From GCA-2862585 sp036340235 (lineage in GTDB: Bacteria > Bacteroidota > Bacteroidia > Flavobacteriales > UBA7312), in the NCBI GenBank assembly GCA_036340235.1, contig JAYYZE010000023.1, forward strand, positions 1-13,745: DNA of 13,745 nt, written 5' to 3'. Shown piece after piece: positions 6,023 to 13,745 of this stretch (the stretch's first letter is position 1; each line of letters begins with the position of its first letter). The notes beneath the pieces were generated by a model. The model was not told where the DNA came from and did no database searches. It saw only the letters and a program-made list of their open reading frames with translations. Position numbers and translations under genes: made by a program.

Positions 6023-7432
6023 ATGGGTAGAAAGAGAAAAAAAATGCTGCTTAAGGAAGTCAAAATTATGGATGCTGGAGCCAAAGGCAAAGCCATTGCT
6101 AGACTAGACAATGGCCTTGTTTTGTTTGTTGAAGGGGCTGTTCCAGGCGATGTGTGTGATGTTTTGGTTCACAAAAAACGCCGCTCTTTTCTAGAAGGTA
6201 AGCCAATAAAATTTCATTCGTATTCTGAAAAAAGAAGACCAGCAAAATGCGAGCATTTTGGCCTATGTGGCGGTTGCAAATGGCAGTTTATGGACTATGC
6301 CTATCAATTGGAGTATAAACAAAAAGAAGTAGAGGATACTTTGAACCGTTTGGGAGGCATTGAACTACTTAAAATAGAGAGCATTTTGGCTTGTGAGAAT
6401 GAATTTCGTTACCGCAATAAAATGGATTTCGCATTCACCAACCGTCGATGGATAACAGAAGAAGAGAGTGCAAAAAATCAGCAGATAAGAGATAGAAATG
6501 GCGTTGGCTTGCGAGTAGCTGGTTTTTGGGACAAAGTTATTAACCTAAACGAATGCCATTTACAAAAAGAACCATCCAACGCTATCCGAAAAGCCGCCAG
6601 AGACTACGCTAATCACAACAATTATGAATTTTTTGATATAGCTGAAAAAAAAGGTTTTTTAAGAACCCTTACCATTCGAATGAGTAGCACTGGCGACATA
6701 ATGGTATTATTTCAGTTTTTCTTTGAGGATATTGAGAAAATAGAAGGTCTCCTAAATCATATTGCTAATCAATTTCCAAAAATCACGTCGCTACTATATA
6801 CTATCAATCATAAAGGTAACGAAACTATTTTTGATTTAGATATTATAACCTTCAAAGGTCAAGATTGTATTTTCGAAGAAATGGAAGATTTACAATTTAA
6901 AATTGGTCCAAAATCCTTTTATCAAACCAATTCCAAGCAGGCCTATGAATTATACAAAGTAGTCAGGCAGTTTGCCAACATACAAGATAATGATATCGTC
7001 TATGATTTATACACTGGCACAGGGACCATTGCTCAGTTTGTTTCCAAAAAAGCCTTAAAAGTGATTGGCGTGGAGTCCGTACCAGAAGCCATCGAAGCGG
7101 CAAAAGAAAATACCAAAATCAACAAAATTGATAATTGTAAATTCTATGTGGGTGATATGAAAACTGTTTTTACTGAAGAATTGATAAGAAAAAATGGACT
7201 TCCTGACGTAGTAATTACAGACCCTCCTAGAGACGGCATGCATAAAAAAGTGATAGGTCAATTGCTAGATGTAGCTCCAAAACGCATCGTTTACGTGAGT
7301 TGTAACCCAGCCACTCAAGCTAGGGATTTAGTTCTAATGAACGAACATTATAAAGTTGAAAGAGTACAACCAGTGGATATGTTTCCTCAAACCTACCACG
7401 TAGAAAACGTGGTCCTATTAGAAAAACGATAA
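6023..7432 (+). CDS. rlmD: 23S rRNA (uracil-1939-C5)-methyltransferase
   Basis: A 469-residue SAM-dependent RNA methyltransferase of the RlmD/RumA class that makes 5-methyluridine in 23S rRNA. An N-terminal TRAM domain (about residues 10-70, KGKAIARLDNGLVLFVEGAVPGD) precedes a 4Fe-4S ligand set, Cys76, Cys82 and Cys85 in CEHFGLCGGCKW, with the fourth likely Cys178 in NECHLQK. The methyltransferase core has YDLYTGTGTIAQF (327-339), TDPPRDG (399-405) and the catalytic nucleophile Cys427 in VSCNPAT. The start at 6023 gives MGRKRKKMLLKEVKIMDAG, like other Bacteroidota members. An in-frame ATG at 5921 would add 34 hydrophobic, non-family residues, overlap rocD and lie upstream of the promoter box; the ATG at 6044 is another possible start. 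It heads a close three-gene plus-strand run. Confidence 0.93.
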   Translation: MGRKRKKMLLKEVKIMDAGAKGKAIARLDNGLVLFVEGAVPGDVCDVLVHKKRRSFLEGKPIKFHSYSEKRRPAKCEHFGLCGGCKWQFMDYAYQLEYKQKEVEDTLNRLGGIELLKIESILACENEFRYRNKMDFAFTNRRWITEEESAKNQQIRDRNGVGLRVAGFWDKVINLNECHLQKEPSNAIRKAARDYANHNNYEFFDIAEKKGFLRTLTIRMSSTGDIMVLFQFFFEDIEKIEGLLNHIANQFPKITSLLYTINHKGNETIFDLDIITFKGQDCIFEEMEDLQFKIGPKSFYQTNSKQAYELYKVVRQFANIQDNDIVYDLYTGTGTIAQFVSKKALKVIGVESVPEAIEAAKENTKINKIDNCKFYVGDMKTVFTEELIRKNGLPDVVITDPPRDGMHKKVIGQLLDVAPKRIVYVSCNPATQARDLVLMNEHYKVERVQPVDMFPQTYHVENVVLLEKR

Positions 7433-7435
7433 AAA

Positions 7436-8020
7436 ATGTTAGATAGAACCTTTTGGGATAGTCGGTACATTAACAACGATACAGGTTGGGATATCGGCTA
7501 TCCTTCTACCCCATTGACCAATTTTATTGACACCCTTAAAAACAGACAATTGAATATTCTGATTCCTGGATGTGGTCGCGCTTATGAAGCTGAATATTTG
7601 TACAATAAGGAGTTTAAAAACCTCACCCTTATCGATATTTCACCAACAGCTTTGGATGAGTTTTCTAAACGGTTACCCTTCTTTCCAAAAGACAAATTGG
7701 TTGTAAGTGACTTTTTCAAACACAAAGGAAAATACGATTTAATTTTAGAACAAACATTTTTTTGTGCTATCGACCCCAATTTAAGGCCAAAATATGTATC
7801 ACATTGTCATGATTTACTAACGCAAAATGGGCGTATTGTTGGACTTTTGTTTGCCGAGGACTTTGGTAACGACCATCCCCCTTTTGGTGGCACAAAAGAT
7901 AAATACCAACACTTATTTTGCGAACGTTTTGATATTGAAAAAATGGAAATATGCAATGAGTCAATTGAGGCCAGGCAAGGACGAGAATTATTTGTTTCTT
8001 TTAAAAAGAAGAAATTATAA
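7436..8020 (+). CDS. SAM-dependent methyltransferase, TPMT (thiopurine S-methyltransferase) family
   Basis: A 194-residue soluble methyltransferase. The N-terminal FWDSRYINNDTGWDIGYPS (residues 6-24) matches the family opening fW..rY....tgWd.g.ps. Motif I is LIPGCGRAYEAEYL (42-55), followed by LIDISPTALDEF (65-76). DFFKHKGKYDLILEQTFFCAIDPNLRPKY (92-120) and PPFGG (148-152) are also typical of this family, which includes thiopurine, thiol and halide methyltransferases. The acceptor cannot be told from sequence; small thiols or halides are known in relatives. Its ATG lies three bases after the rlmD stop, so they are very likely cotranscribed. Family assignment is confident, substrate unknown. 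Confidence 0.88.
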   Translation: MLDRTFWDSRYINNDTGWDIGYPSTPLTNFIDTLKNRQLNILIPGCGRAYEAEYLYNKEFKNLTLIDISPTALDEFSKRLPFFPKDKLVVSDFFKHKGKYDLILEQTFFCAIDPNLRPKYVSHCHDLLTQNGRIVGLLFAEDFGNDHPPFGGTKDKYQHLFCERFDIEKMEICNESIEARQGRELFVSFKKKKL

Positions 8021-8029
8021 CTTAGCAAT

Positions 8030-8533
8030 ATGGATTTAGATTCAAAAACATTGATACTGAACGCTCAGCAAATAGAACAGAAGATACAACGCATGGCTTG
8101 GGAAATCTATGAAAAAAACCATTCTCAGAAGCAAATTGTCATTGCAGGTATACAGCCACAAGGAGCCATCCTTTCACAACGATTAACTGATTATCTAAGA
8201 AAGATTTCATCCATCAGCGTAGAGGTTATCGAAATAACTATTGATAAAAATAAACCCTTGTCATCACCAATAGAAGTTAGTCAACATGAGGACTTAAACG
8301 ACAAAGTAATTGTTTTAGTAGATGATGTTCTTAAGTCGGGAAAAACTCTTATGTACAGCACCCAATATTTCTTAAACGAACCCATTAAAAAATTGATGAC
8401 TGCCGTTCTTATCGATAGAAATTATCGTATGTATCCCATTAATGCTGATGTAGTAGGCACCAAACTATCCACCACCTTTCAAGAGCACGTAACCGTTCAA
8501 TTCGGAGACTCTGAGTCGGTATATCTTGCTTAA
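8030..8533 (+). CDS. PyrR-like phosphoribosyltransferase
   Basis: A 167-residue type-I phosphoribosyltransferase. The PRPP-binding loop is VIVLVDDVLKSGKTL (residues 93-107). VLIDRNYRMYPINADVVGTKLSTTFQEHVTVQF (126-158) follows the PyrR pattern of DRGHRELPI, pdyvGk, ipts and E.v.V closely, and IAGIQPQGAILSQRL (38-52) matches the PPi-loop region. The segment corresponding to the PyrR DITLYRDDL hood is shortened and changed (EITIDKNKPLSS, 68-79), and no pyrimidine gene or attenuator is nearby. An attenuation role is therefore doubtful, and base salvage or an unknown purine or pyrimidine PRT activity is equally possible. It starts nine bases after the methyltransferase stop and ends eight bases from the converging peptidase gene. 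Confidence 0.82.
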   Translation: MDLDSKTLILNAQQIEQKIQRMAWEIYEKNHSQKQIVIAGIQPQGAILSQRLTDYLRKISSISVEVIEITIDKNKPLSSPIEVSQHEDLNDKVIVLVDDVLKSGKTLMYSTQYFLNEPIKKLMTAVLIDRNYRMYPINADVVGTKLSTTFQEHVTVQFGDSESVYLA

Positions 8534-8541
8534 CAGCGGAT

Positions 8542-10683
8542 TTATTCTGTAATTCCTTCCAATTTGAACAAGAATGCGTATTTCAAAGCATTTTCGTGAA
8601 GTCTTTTGAAACGTCCAGAAGCTCCACCATGGCCAACATCCATATTGCACTGCAGGATGAGTAAATTATCATCTGTTTTGTACTCTCTTAACTTGGCCAC
8701 CCACTTGGCTGGTTCCCAATATTGTACTTGGCTGTCCCAATAGCCAGTAGTAACTAACATATTTGGATATGCCATTGGTTGTATATTGTCGTAAGGTGAG
8801 TATGATTTTATATAATCGTAATAGTCTTTGTTTTTAGGATTGCCCCACTCATCAAATTCACCTGTGGTAAGTGGTATGGACTCATCCCACATGGTATTGA
8901 TGACATCGACAAATGGGACCTCAGCGATGACACCATTCCACAAATCGGGCGCCATATTAACTACCGCACCCATAAGGAGACCACCAGCACTTCCCCCTTG
9001 AGCGTACAAATGCTCTGAAGAGGTATAATTTTCATTTACTAGAAAATTGCCACAATCAATGAAGTCGTAAAAAGTATTTTTCTTTTGTAGAAGCTTACCG
9101 TTCTCGTACCACTGCCTTCCCATTTCTTCTCCGCCTCTTATGTGCGCAATGGCAAAAGCAAAACCTCTATCTAATAAACTTAGTCGTACTGAACTAAAAT
9201 AAGGAGACAAACTAGCGCCATAAGAACCATAACCGTACAAAAGCAATGGTTGATTGCCGTCTTTTTTGAAGTTCTTTCGGAAAACTATGGATATAGGAAT
9301 TTGAGTACTGCCATCTCGGCTTATAGCAAACAGACGTTCGGAAGCGTAATTTTCTACTTCAAACTCCCCACCTAACACTTCGTCTTGTTTTAATAAAATA
9401 CGTTCTTTGGAAAGAAGGTTATAATCATAGACTGATGACGGCGTTGTCAAAGAGGTATAAGCAAAGCGAAAGACCTCAGTATCAAATTCTAAATTGGTAC
9501 TCGAGAACAATGAATACGCCGGATCGTTAAATTCAATGTAGTAATCACTATCTCCGTTCCAACTTTTTACTCTTAGAAAGTCTAATCCGTCTTTTCGTTC
9601 CTTTAATACGTAATGGTTTTTAAATATATCAATGTCTTGTATCAACACATTATCTCGGTGTGGTATAACCTCTTGCCAATGATTTTTGGTGGTCTTATCA
9701 ATAGGTGTTTTCATTAACCTAAAGTTCTTGGCCTGCCAATTGGTTAGTATATAAAAATGGTCTTCAAAGTGACTGACCCAATATTCTAAATGACGTTCTC
9801 TTGGCTGAATAATTGTCCACTTACCGTTGGGCGTGTTGGCATCCAAAAAACGGTATTCGGTTGACAAGGTCTGACTAGACCCAATGACAAGAAATCGGCG
9901 TGATTTGGTTTTGTAAATAAAACAACTAAATTTTTCATCGGTTTCTTCATAGACGAGCTCATCCAGTGATGCATCGGTTCCCAAGACGTGTTTATATATT
10001 TTGTTGGAACGTAGAGTTTGTTCATCTTTTTTAGTGTAGAAAAAAGTGTTGTTGTCATTAGCCCATGTGATTCCTCCAGTGGCATTTTCAATCTTGTCTT
10101 CTAAGAGTTCACCGGTTTCTAAGTCTTTGACGTATATGGAATATTGTCTTCGAGAAACCACATCAGTACTGTAGGCCATGTAGCGATTATTTTCACTGAT
10201 GGATTTATCTCCTAAACGAAAGTACACATGATCTTTAGCCATTTCTGGAAGGTCTAACAAAAGCTCTTCATCAGCACCTTCACTATTTGCCTTTCTGTAA
10301 TGTCGCTGATAGTCTTGACCTTCTTCGTATTTTGAGTAGTAGGTATAACCATTGTAGCTAATGGGCAGCGATTCGTCATCTTGTTTTATTCTTACAACAA
10401 ATTCGTCATATAGGATTTGCTGAAAAGAGTTCGTTTCAGCCATTTGCGACTCTAAATACCGATTCTCACTGTTCAGATAATCAATAACTTGCTGAGTTTG
10501 TTCATCTGGATTTAGCGCTTCCTTTTGTTTGTCCGACAGACGCATCCAGTGATAGTTGTCAATGATGGTATCGTTGTGATAGTATAAAGTGGTTGCTAGT
10601 TTTTTTGCCATTGGTTGTGTTGTGTTCTTTTCTAGAGTACAGTTGTAGAGAAAAAAAAGGGGTATTAGAAGTAAATATTTCAT
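8542..10683 (-). CDS. S9-family serine peptidase, oligopeptidase B-like, probable lipoprotein
   Basis: A 713-residue prolyl-oligopeptidase-family enzyme most like oligopeptidase B (PtrB), which cleaves short peptides after basic residues. Residues ~25-430 are the N-terminal segment and seven-bladed propeller (DNYHWMRLSD at 42-51 is the family opening), and the C-terminal alpha/beta hydrolase holds the triad. Ser565 is in AQGGSAGGLLMG, Asp650 in TTGYWDSQVQYWEPAKWVAKLR and His685 in DVGHGGASGRF. HIRGGEEMGRQWYENGK (514-530) is another family block. Unlike the cytoplasmic enterobacterial enzyme it begins MKYLLLIPLFFLYNCTLEK, a lipoprotein signal with Cys15, so it is probably anchored in the envelope. 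Met25 could serve as a start for a cytosolic form. It follows the ElaA-type gene by 43 bases and converges on the PyrR-like gene. Confidence 0.93.
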   Translation of the reverse strand: MKYLLLIPLFFLYNCTLEKNTTQPMAKKLATTLYYHNDTIIDNYHWMRLSDKQKEALNPDEQTQQVIDYLNSENRYLESQMAETNSFQQILYDEFVVRIKQDDESLPISYNGYTYYSKYEEGQDYQRHYRKANSEGADEELLLDLPEMAKDHVYFRLGDKSISENNRYMAYSTDVVSRRQYSIYVKDLETGELLEDKIENATGGITWANDNNTFFYTKKDEQTLRSNKIYKHVLGTDASLDELVYEETDEKFSCFIYKTKSRRFLVIGSSQTLSTEYRFLDANTPNGKWTIIQPRERHLEYWVSHFEDHFYILTNWQAKNFRLMKTPIDKTTKNHWQEVIPHRDNVLIQDIDIFKNHYVLKERKDGLDFLRVKSWNGDSDYYIEFNDPAYSLFSSTNLEFDTEVFRFAYTSLTTPSSVYDYNLLSKERILLKQDEVLGGEFEVENYASERLFAISRDGSTQIPISIVFRKNFKKDGNQPLLLYGYGSYGASLSPYFSSVRLSLLDRGFAFAIAHIRGGEEMGRQWYENGKLLQKKNTFYDFIDCGNFLVNENYTSSEHLYAQGGSAGGLLMGAVVNMAPDLWNGVIAEVPFVDVINTMWDESIPLTTGEFDEWGNPKNKDYYDYIKSYSPYDNIQPMAYPNMLVTTGYWDSQVQYWEPAKWVAKLREYKTDDNLLILQCNMDVGHGGASGRFKRLHENALKYAFLFKLEGITE

Positions 10684-10726
10684 TTGTAAAATTTAAAAGT
10701 GATCATTTAGTAAATGTACTAATTTC

Positions 10727-11173
10727 CTAAAACTTCAACATTTCTGTGTGGGGTATATCATCTTCTAAATATTCTTTCCCATGAGTTGAAAAACCAAAAC
10801 GCTCATAAAATGGCACCAAATGCGATTGAGCAGAAATTCGATTTTTGGTTGTACCATAAAGTAGTTTGGACTGAATAATCCCTTCCTTCATAAGGGCAAC
10901 ACCTATGCCTTTACCTCTTTCACTGGTAGCTATTACAATTCGTCCAAAAGACATTTCAGGATAGCTTATGCCTGGTTTTACTAATCGCAAATAGGCCACC
11001 AATTTTAATTGAATGTAGCCCATCAAATGATGGGATGATGTATCCTTCTCGTCAGCGTCTTGATATGGGCAGTTTTGCTCTACCACAAATACTTGTTGTC
11101 TCAATACCATGATTTGGTGTAGCTCGGACTTTGAAAGATCATCGTACGATTTAAACCGCCATTCTATTTGCAT
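10727..11173 (-). CDS. ElaA-type GNAT-family N-acetyltransferase
   Basis: A 148-residue acetyl-CoA-dependent acetyltransferase of the ElaA branch of GNAT proteins; the natural substrate of ElaA is not established. Conserved blocks are LRQQVFVVEQNCPYQDADEKD (residues 24-44), the acetyl-CoA pyrophosphate loop SERGKGIGVALM (84-95), SAQSHLVPFYERFGF (114-128) and the C-terminal EDDIPHTEM (137-145). The start at 11173 (MQIEWRFKSYDDLS) fits the family; an in-frame ATG at 11203 would add ten hydrophobic residues with no family support. It lies 43 bases upstream of the peptidase gene on the same strand and 146 bases downstream of the second receptor, so it may be cotranscribed with the peptidase. Family identity is strong. 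Confidence 0.92.
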   Translation of the reverse strand: MQIEWRFKSYDDLSKSELHQIMVLRQQVFVVEQNCPYQDADEKDTSSHHLMGYIQLKLVAYLRLVKPGISYPEMSFGRIVIATSERGKGIGVALMKEGIIQSKLLYGTTKNRISAQSHLVPFYERFGFSTHGKEYLEDDIPHTEMLKF

Positions 11174-11177
11174 GGTG

Positions 11178-11208
11178 TAAAAGTATAACAGATATATAAA
11201 CAAATCAA
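11178..11208 (-). promoter_or_regulatory. Weak candidate promoter of the ElaA-type gene
   Basis: On the minus strand TACTTTTA (11185-11178) matches the Bacteroidota -7 box at seven... that is, all but the final G, and a TTG lies 20 bases upstream (11208-11206). It would give a transcript starting at or just before the ATG at 11173. AT-rich DNA produces such near matches easily, so confidence is low. Confidence 0.25.
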
Positions 11209-11293
11209 CACCGAATTTTTTGATTTTTGTGAAGTAAAAACTCGCTCATAGTCACAATAAAATCAATGGTTTGTTTGCTAACACACATTCACC

Positions 11294-11327
11294 TAACAAA
11301 AGAAGATGTCAGCAACATTTTATCTTC
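11294..11327 (-). terminator. Possible weak terminator after the second TonB-dependent receptor
   Basis: On the minus strand GAAGAT (11327-11322, overlapping the stop codon) can pair with ATCTTC (11307-11302) across a 14-base loop, followed by TTTTGTT (11301-11295). The stem is short and A/T-rich with a large loop, so this may not terminate transcription efficiently. Confidence 0.25.
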
Positions 11328-13722
11328 GGTTAAAAAGGTTTCCAAATTTAATCCCGAAGTAAATAGTTCTAGGTGATAATGGCCCATAGACATAGGCAGG
11401 ATCACGCTCAATACCACTATCAAAATCGCTTTGGTATGAGTTGAAAATATTTTTAACACCACCCAAAACCTGAAAATCGGCATTACCTAATTTCAAGGAA
11501 TAGTTAAGTTTTAATCCCAAATCAAAGAAACTTTCCGATTCTATTAGCCCATTGACGTCTACTGGTTTATCCTCAACTCCTTCGTAAAGAATACTCATAG
11601 TTCCTGTGTAGTTAGCGTTAGCAGAAAGAGATAAACCCTTCATAAGCTGGCAGTCTAGCATAAAAAAACCATATTTATTAGGTGTACGGAGGAATTTTTT
11701 TGTACCCCAATTTTGCACCTCTTTATATTCACTAATTTGACTTGTAAATCCAGATGAAAATTCGAACATATTGCTTGGTTTTAAACGTAATTCTACATTT
11801 ATTCCTTGCACCTTAGCGCCGCTTGAGTTTACTCTGGTGTAAATAACATTCCCACTTTCATCGGGGTCTCCCAGCTCGTTTGCGAAAGCATCATCCAGTT
11901 CATTATAAAAACCCTCCAATAGGACAGCTGTGTAAGTGGTACCTATCAACTTATTGTAGTCAAAAGAAAGTAAATAGCTTTGACTGCTTTCTTGTTTTAA
12001 ATTAGGATCATTTTCATGTGTAACTTGTCTCAATCCAGAAGTTTTTATGTGTAAGTCTTCATCGAAAATTTGAGGAGCTCGATACCCTTGGGAGTAGGTA
12101 CTTCGTAATTGGAAGCCATCTAAAATTTTGTACATGGCACTAAATCGAGGACTCACAACTGTGTTTGACTTGACAGCTTCAGTCTTATGAGCAAAATCTT
12201 CAATCATGTAATTATCAATTCGAGCACCAATTGAGGCTTTAAATTGATTTATAGTAATATCGTATTGGGCAAAAGCTCCCGAAGTAATAGACGACTGGTC
12301 AGCCACTAACGTATTATCATATCTTGGATAAGTTATACTAGAGTCACTCCAATCAATAATTACACTATCAAGATCTAAATATCCCAGTTTCATATCCTTC
12401 AAAAAATCAGTTGTGTTTTCAACTCCTACTATCAAAGAACCATTGTCTAAGTGAAATTTGTATTGAGCTCCCAAATTATAAGTTATTCCTTTTGAGTTAC
12501 CATAGTCAGCAAGCGATTGTTCTGCTCCATAGTACGAATCACGGTTCAACAGTTGACCTGAGGCATAAAAGGTCAGCATATCGTATTCTCTTAAATATCT
12601 TTCATACTTAAGACCACCAACGTTCATGTCGTGAGTAAGCGACTCGGCAATGTCCCTTTCATGTAGAGTATAATCTTGCATATTTCCTCCCTCGCGTTGT
12701 TCCTTAATTCCAAAGTAGTCAATAGTCAGTTTGTCACGATAATTAAACTTGTGAAAAATCTGTCCCCCAAATGATAGATTCTCTAAAAGAGCTAATTCTG
12801 AAAAACCATCATTGTTAGCATCATAAATTTCTCTTTTCCTGCTAAAACCATAAACAGACGCCCCTGATCTAGCGTCGTCTGATACAACAGAGGCATTGAA
12901 ATTAACAGTGTAGTCAGGTGAGGCTTTTCCTTCTGTATTATAACCAGATAAGGCATAGTTAGAACCTACTTCAAAACCACTAGACTTAGGTTCGTTCATA
13001 ATAATATTCACTGTTCCTGCAATAGCATTACCTCCGTATAATGCTGATCCCCCCCCCCTTACTACTTCGATTTTTTCAATCATATTGGTGGGTATTAACT
13101 CCATTCCGTAAACACCTGCTAAACCACTAAAAACAGGACGACTATTAATAAGTATTTGAGAGTAGGGACCATCCATACCATTCATTCTTAATTGTGAAAA
13201 CCCACAATTTTGACAGTTATTTTCAAGTCGTAATCCAGGTGAAAAACTTAAACCTTCAACTAAAGTTAACGCTTGAGTAGCATTAATTAGCTTTGTTGAC
13301 AGAGTATTGACAATTACGGGTGATTCCATGCGTTTTTGCTCACTTCTATTAGCAGAAACTACAACCTCCTCAATGTTTAATACATCTTCAATAAGATCAA
13401 ACTTTACTTCGATGGTTGTTCCTTTTTCTAGTAAAACCTGACGCTCTTGGGGTTTGTACCCTATTACACTTACAAATACCGTTTGGTTGCCCAAGGGCAT
13501 GTCTATTAGATGAAAATGACCTGTGGCATCAGTTGAAGTACCAATCGTAGTTCCTTTTATACCTATGGATGCAAAAGGTACGTTTTGGCCCATAGAGACC
13601 ACATATCCCACAATATTGGCATCAGTATTGTCTAATAATTTTTGAGAATATATGGCTTTTTGGTAGCCAAATAAACAGAATAAAATTAAAAACACAGTCA
13701 CTGTTCTTTTGAAATAGTTCAT
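11320..13722 (-). CDS. TonB-dependent outer-membrane receptor with CxxC plug and a ten-G coding tract
   Basis: An 800-residue TonB-dependent transporter. Residues 1-26 are a signal peptide (hydrophobic FLILFCLFG, cleavage near IYSQ). Residues ~36-108 form a carboxypeptidase regulatory-like domain (NVPFASIGIKGTTIGTSTDATGHF). NIEEVVVSANRSEQKR (116-131) precedes the plug, which runs to about residue 245 and includes NNCQNCGFSQLRMNGMDGPY with Cys170 and Cys173, LAGVYGMELIPTNMIEKIEV and VRGGGSALYGGNAIAGTVNII. The rest is the beta barrel, ending RTIYFGIKFGNLFNRR. It resembles colicin I/BtuB-type siderophore, heme or metal receptors, but the ligand cannot be named. The codons for Arg222 to Gly225 contain ten G in a row; the frame is intact as given. 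The start at 13722 is supported by the signal peptide; only 23 upstream bases are in the window. Confidence 0.94.
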   Translation of the reverse strand: MNYFKRTVTVFLILFCLFGYQKAIYSQKLLDNTDANIVGYVVSMGQNVPFASIGIKGTTIGTSTDATGHFHLIDMPLGNQTVFVSVIGYKPQERQVLLEKGTTIEVKFDLIEDVLNIEEVVVSANRSEQKRMESPVIVNTLSTKLINATQALTLVEGLSFSPGLRLENNCQNCGFSQLRMNGMDGPYSQILINSRPVFSGLAGVYGMELIPTNMIEKIEVVRGGGSALYGGNAIAGTVNIIMNEPKSSGFEVGSNYALSGYNTEGKASPDYTVNFNASVVSDDARSGASVYGFSRKREIYDANNDGFSELALLENLSFGGQIFHKFNYRDKLTIDYFGIKEQREGGNMQDYTLHERDIAESLTHDMNVGGLKYERYLREYDMLTFYASGQLLNRDSYYGAEQSLADYGNSKGITYNLGAQYKFHLDNGSLIVGVENTTDFLKDMKLGYLDLDSVIIDWSDSSITYPRYDNTLVADQSSITSGAFAQYDITINQFKASIGARIDNYMIEDFAHKTEAVKSNTVVSPRFSAMYKILDGFQLRSTYSQGYRAPQIFDEDLHIKTSGLRQVTHENDPNLKQESSQSYLLSFDYNKLIGTTYTAVLLEGFYNELDDAFANELGDPDESGNVIYTRVNSSGAKVQGINVELRLKPSNMFEFSSGFTSQISEYKEVQNWGTKKFLRTPNKYGFFMLDCQLMKGLSLSANANYTGTMSILYEGVEDKPVDVNGLIESESFFDLGLKLNYSLKLGNADFQVLGGVKNIFNSYQSDFDSGIERDPAYVYGPLSPRTIYFGIKFGNLFNRR
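13049..13058 (-). repeat. Homopolymer of ten G on the coding strand (C on the plus strand) inside the receptor gene
   Basis: Ten consecutive C on the plus strand read as AGG GGG GGG GGA, coding Arg222-Gly-Gly-Gly225 of the receptor plug. By reading the flanking bases, a nine-G version would stop after residue 237 and an eleven-G version after residue 231 of 800. A tract of this length in AT-rich DNA is a candidate site for slipped-strand phase variation. Confidence 0.9.
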
Positions 13723-13745
13723 TCTTTTTTGCTTTAAATAGATTA

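Noticed and set aside
10704..10716. Palindrome CATTTAGTAAATG in the gap before the peptidase gene
   Set aside because: It is a 6+1+6 A/T-rich palindrome of a size expected by chance in such DNA, with no second copy seen.
11174..11203. Longer ElaA-type start at 11203
   Set aside because: The ten extra residues are hydrophobic and not part of the family; MQIEW is the usual beginning.
1999..13722. The two TonB-dependent receptors as a duplicated pair
   Set aside because: They differ in length, plug motifs and cysteine placement and share only family-level features, so they are separate subfamilies.
1..13745. Defence system, mobile element, CRISPR array or RNA gene
   Set aside because: No transposase, integrase, toxin, nuclease, repeat array, tRNA or rRNA signature was found; nearly all sequence is accounted for by recognisable chromosomal genes.

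Overview
The window comes from a Bacteroidota chromosome, most likely Flavobacteriales or a close relative. The DNA is AT-rich. Two TonB-dependent receptors carry the N-terminal carboxypeptidase-regulatory-like domain typical of this phylum. Genes lack clear Shine-Dalgarno sequences, and the visible promoter boxes fit the Bacteroidota pattern TTG ... TAnnTTTG. Most genes are ordinary chromosomal genes. No RNA gene, insertion sequence, prophage, CRISPR array or known defence system is visible, and no gene-free stretch exceeds 300 bases.

Layout. Positions 1-1587 (+) hold the 3' part of nadC (NAD biosynthesis) followed after one base by a YihY/BrkB-family inner-membrane protein. This meets, tail to tail and with a 4-base overlap, a minus-strand cluster read from 5934 down to about 1584. 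In order of transcription the cluster is rocD (ornithine aminotransferase), a small Cys-rich exported protein resembling the HYC_CC_PP family, a TonB-dependent receptor with a Cys-Cys pair in its plug, a DsrE-family protein with a CxxC motif, and a possible 30-residue single-span membrane peptide. The cysteine-rich partners suggest metal (perhaps copper) or sulfur handling at the envelope; this is inference.

rlmD (23S rRNA m5U methyltransferase) is divergent from rocD, and back-to-back promoters fit in the 88-base gap. It leads a compact plus-strand run, rlmD, a TPMT-like methyltransferase and a PyrR-like phosphoribosyltransferase (6023-8533). This run converges with a minus-strand set made of an oligopeptidase B-like S9 peptidase with a lipoprotein signal, an ElaA-type acetyltransferase and a second TonB-dependent receptor (8542-13722).

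The most interesting signals are four. First, an uninterrupted run of ten G (coding strand) lies inside the plug domain of the second receptor; gain or loss of one G would truncate the protein at once, which makes it a candidate phase-variable contingency locus. Second, an 18-bp stem dyad sits just upstream of the first receptor. Third, the Cys-rich protein, receptor and DsrE protein form a tightly packed cluster. Fourth, the rlmD promoter box lies only four bases from the start codon, suggesting a leaderless or very short-leader mRNA.
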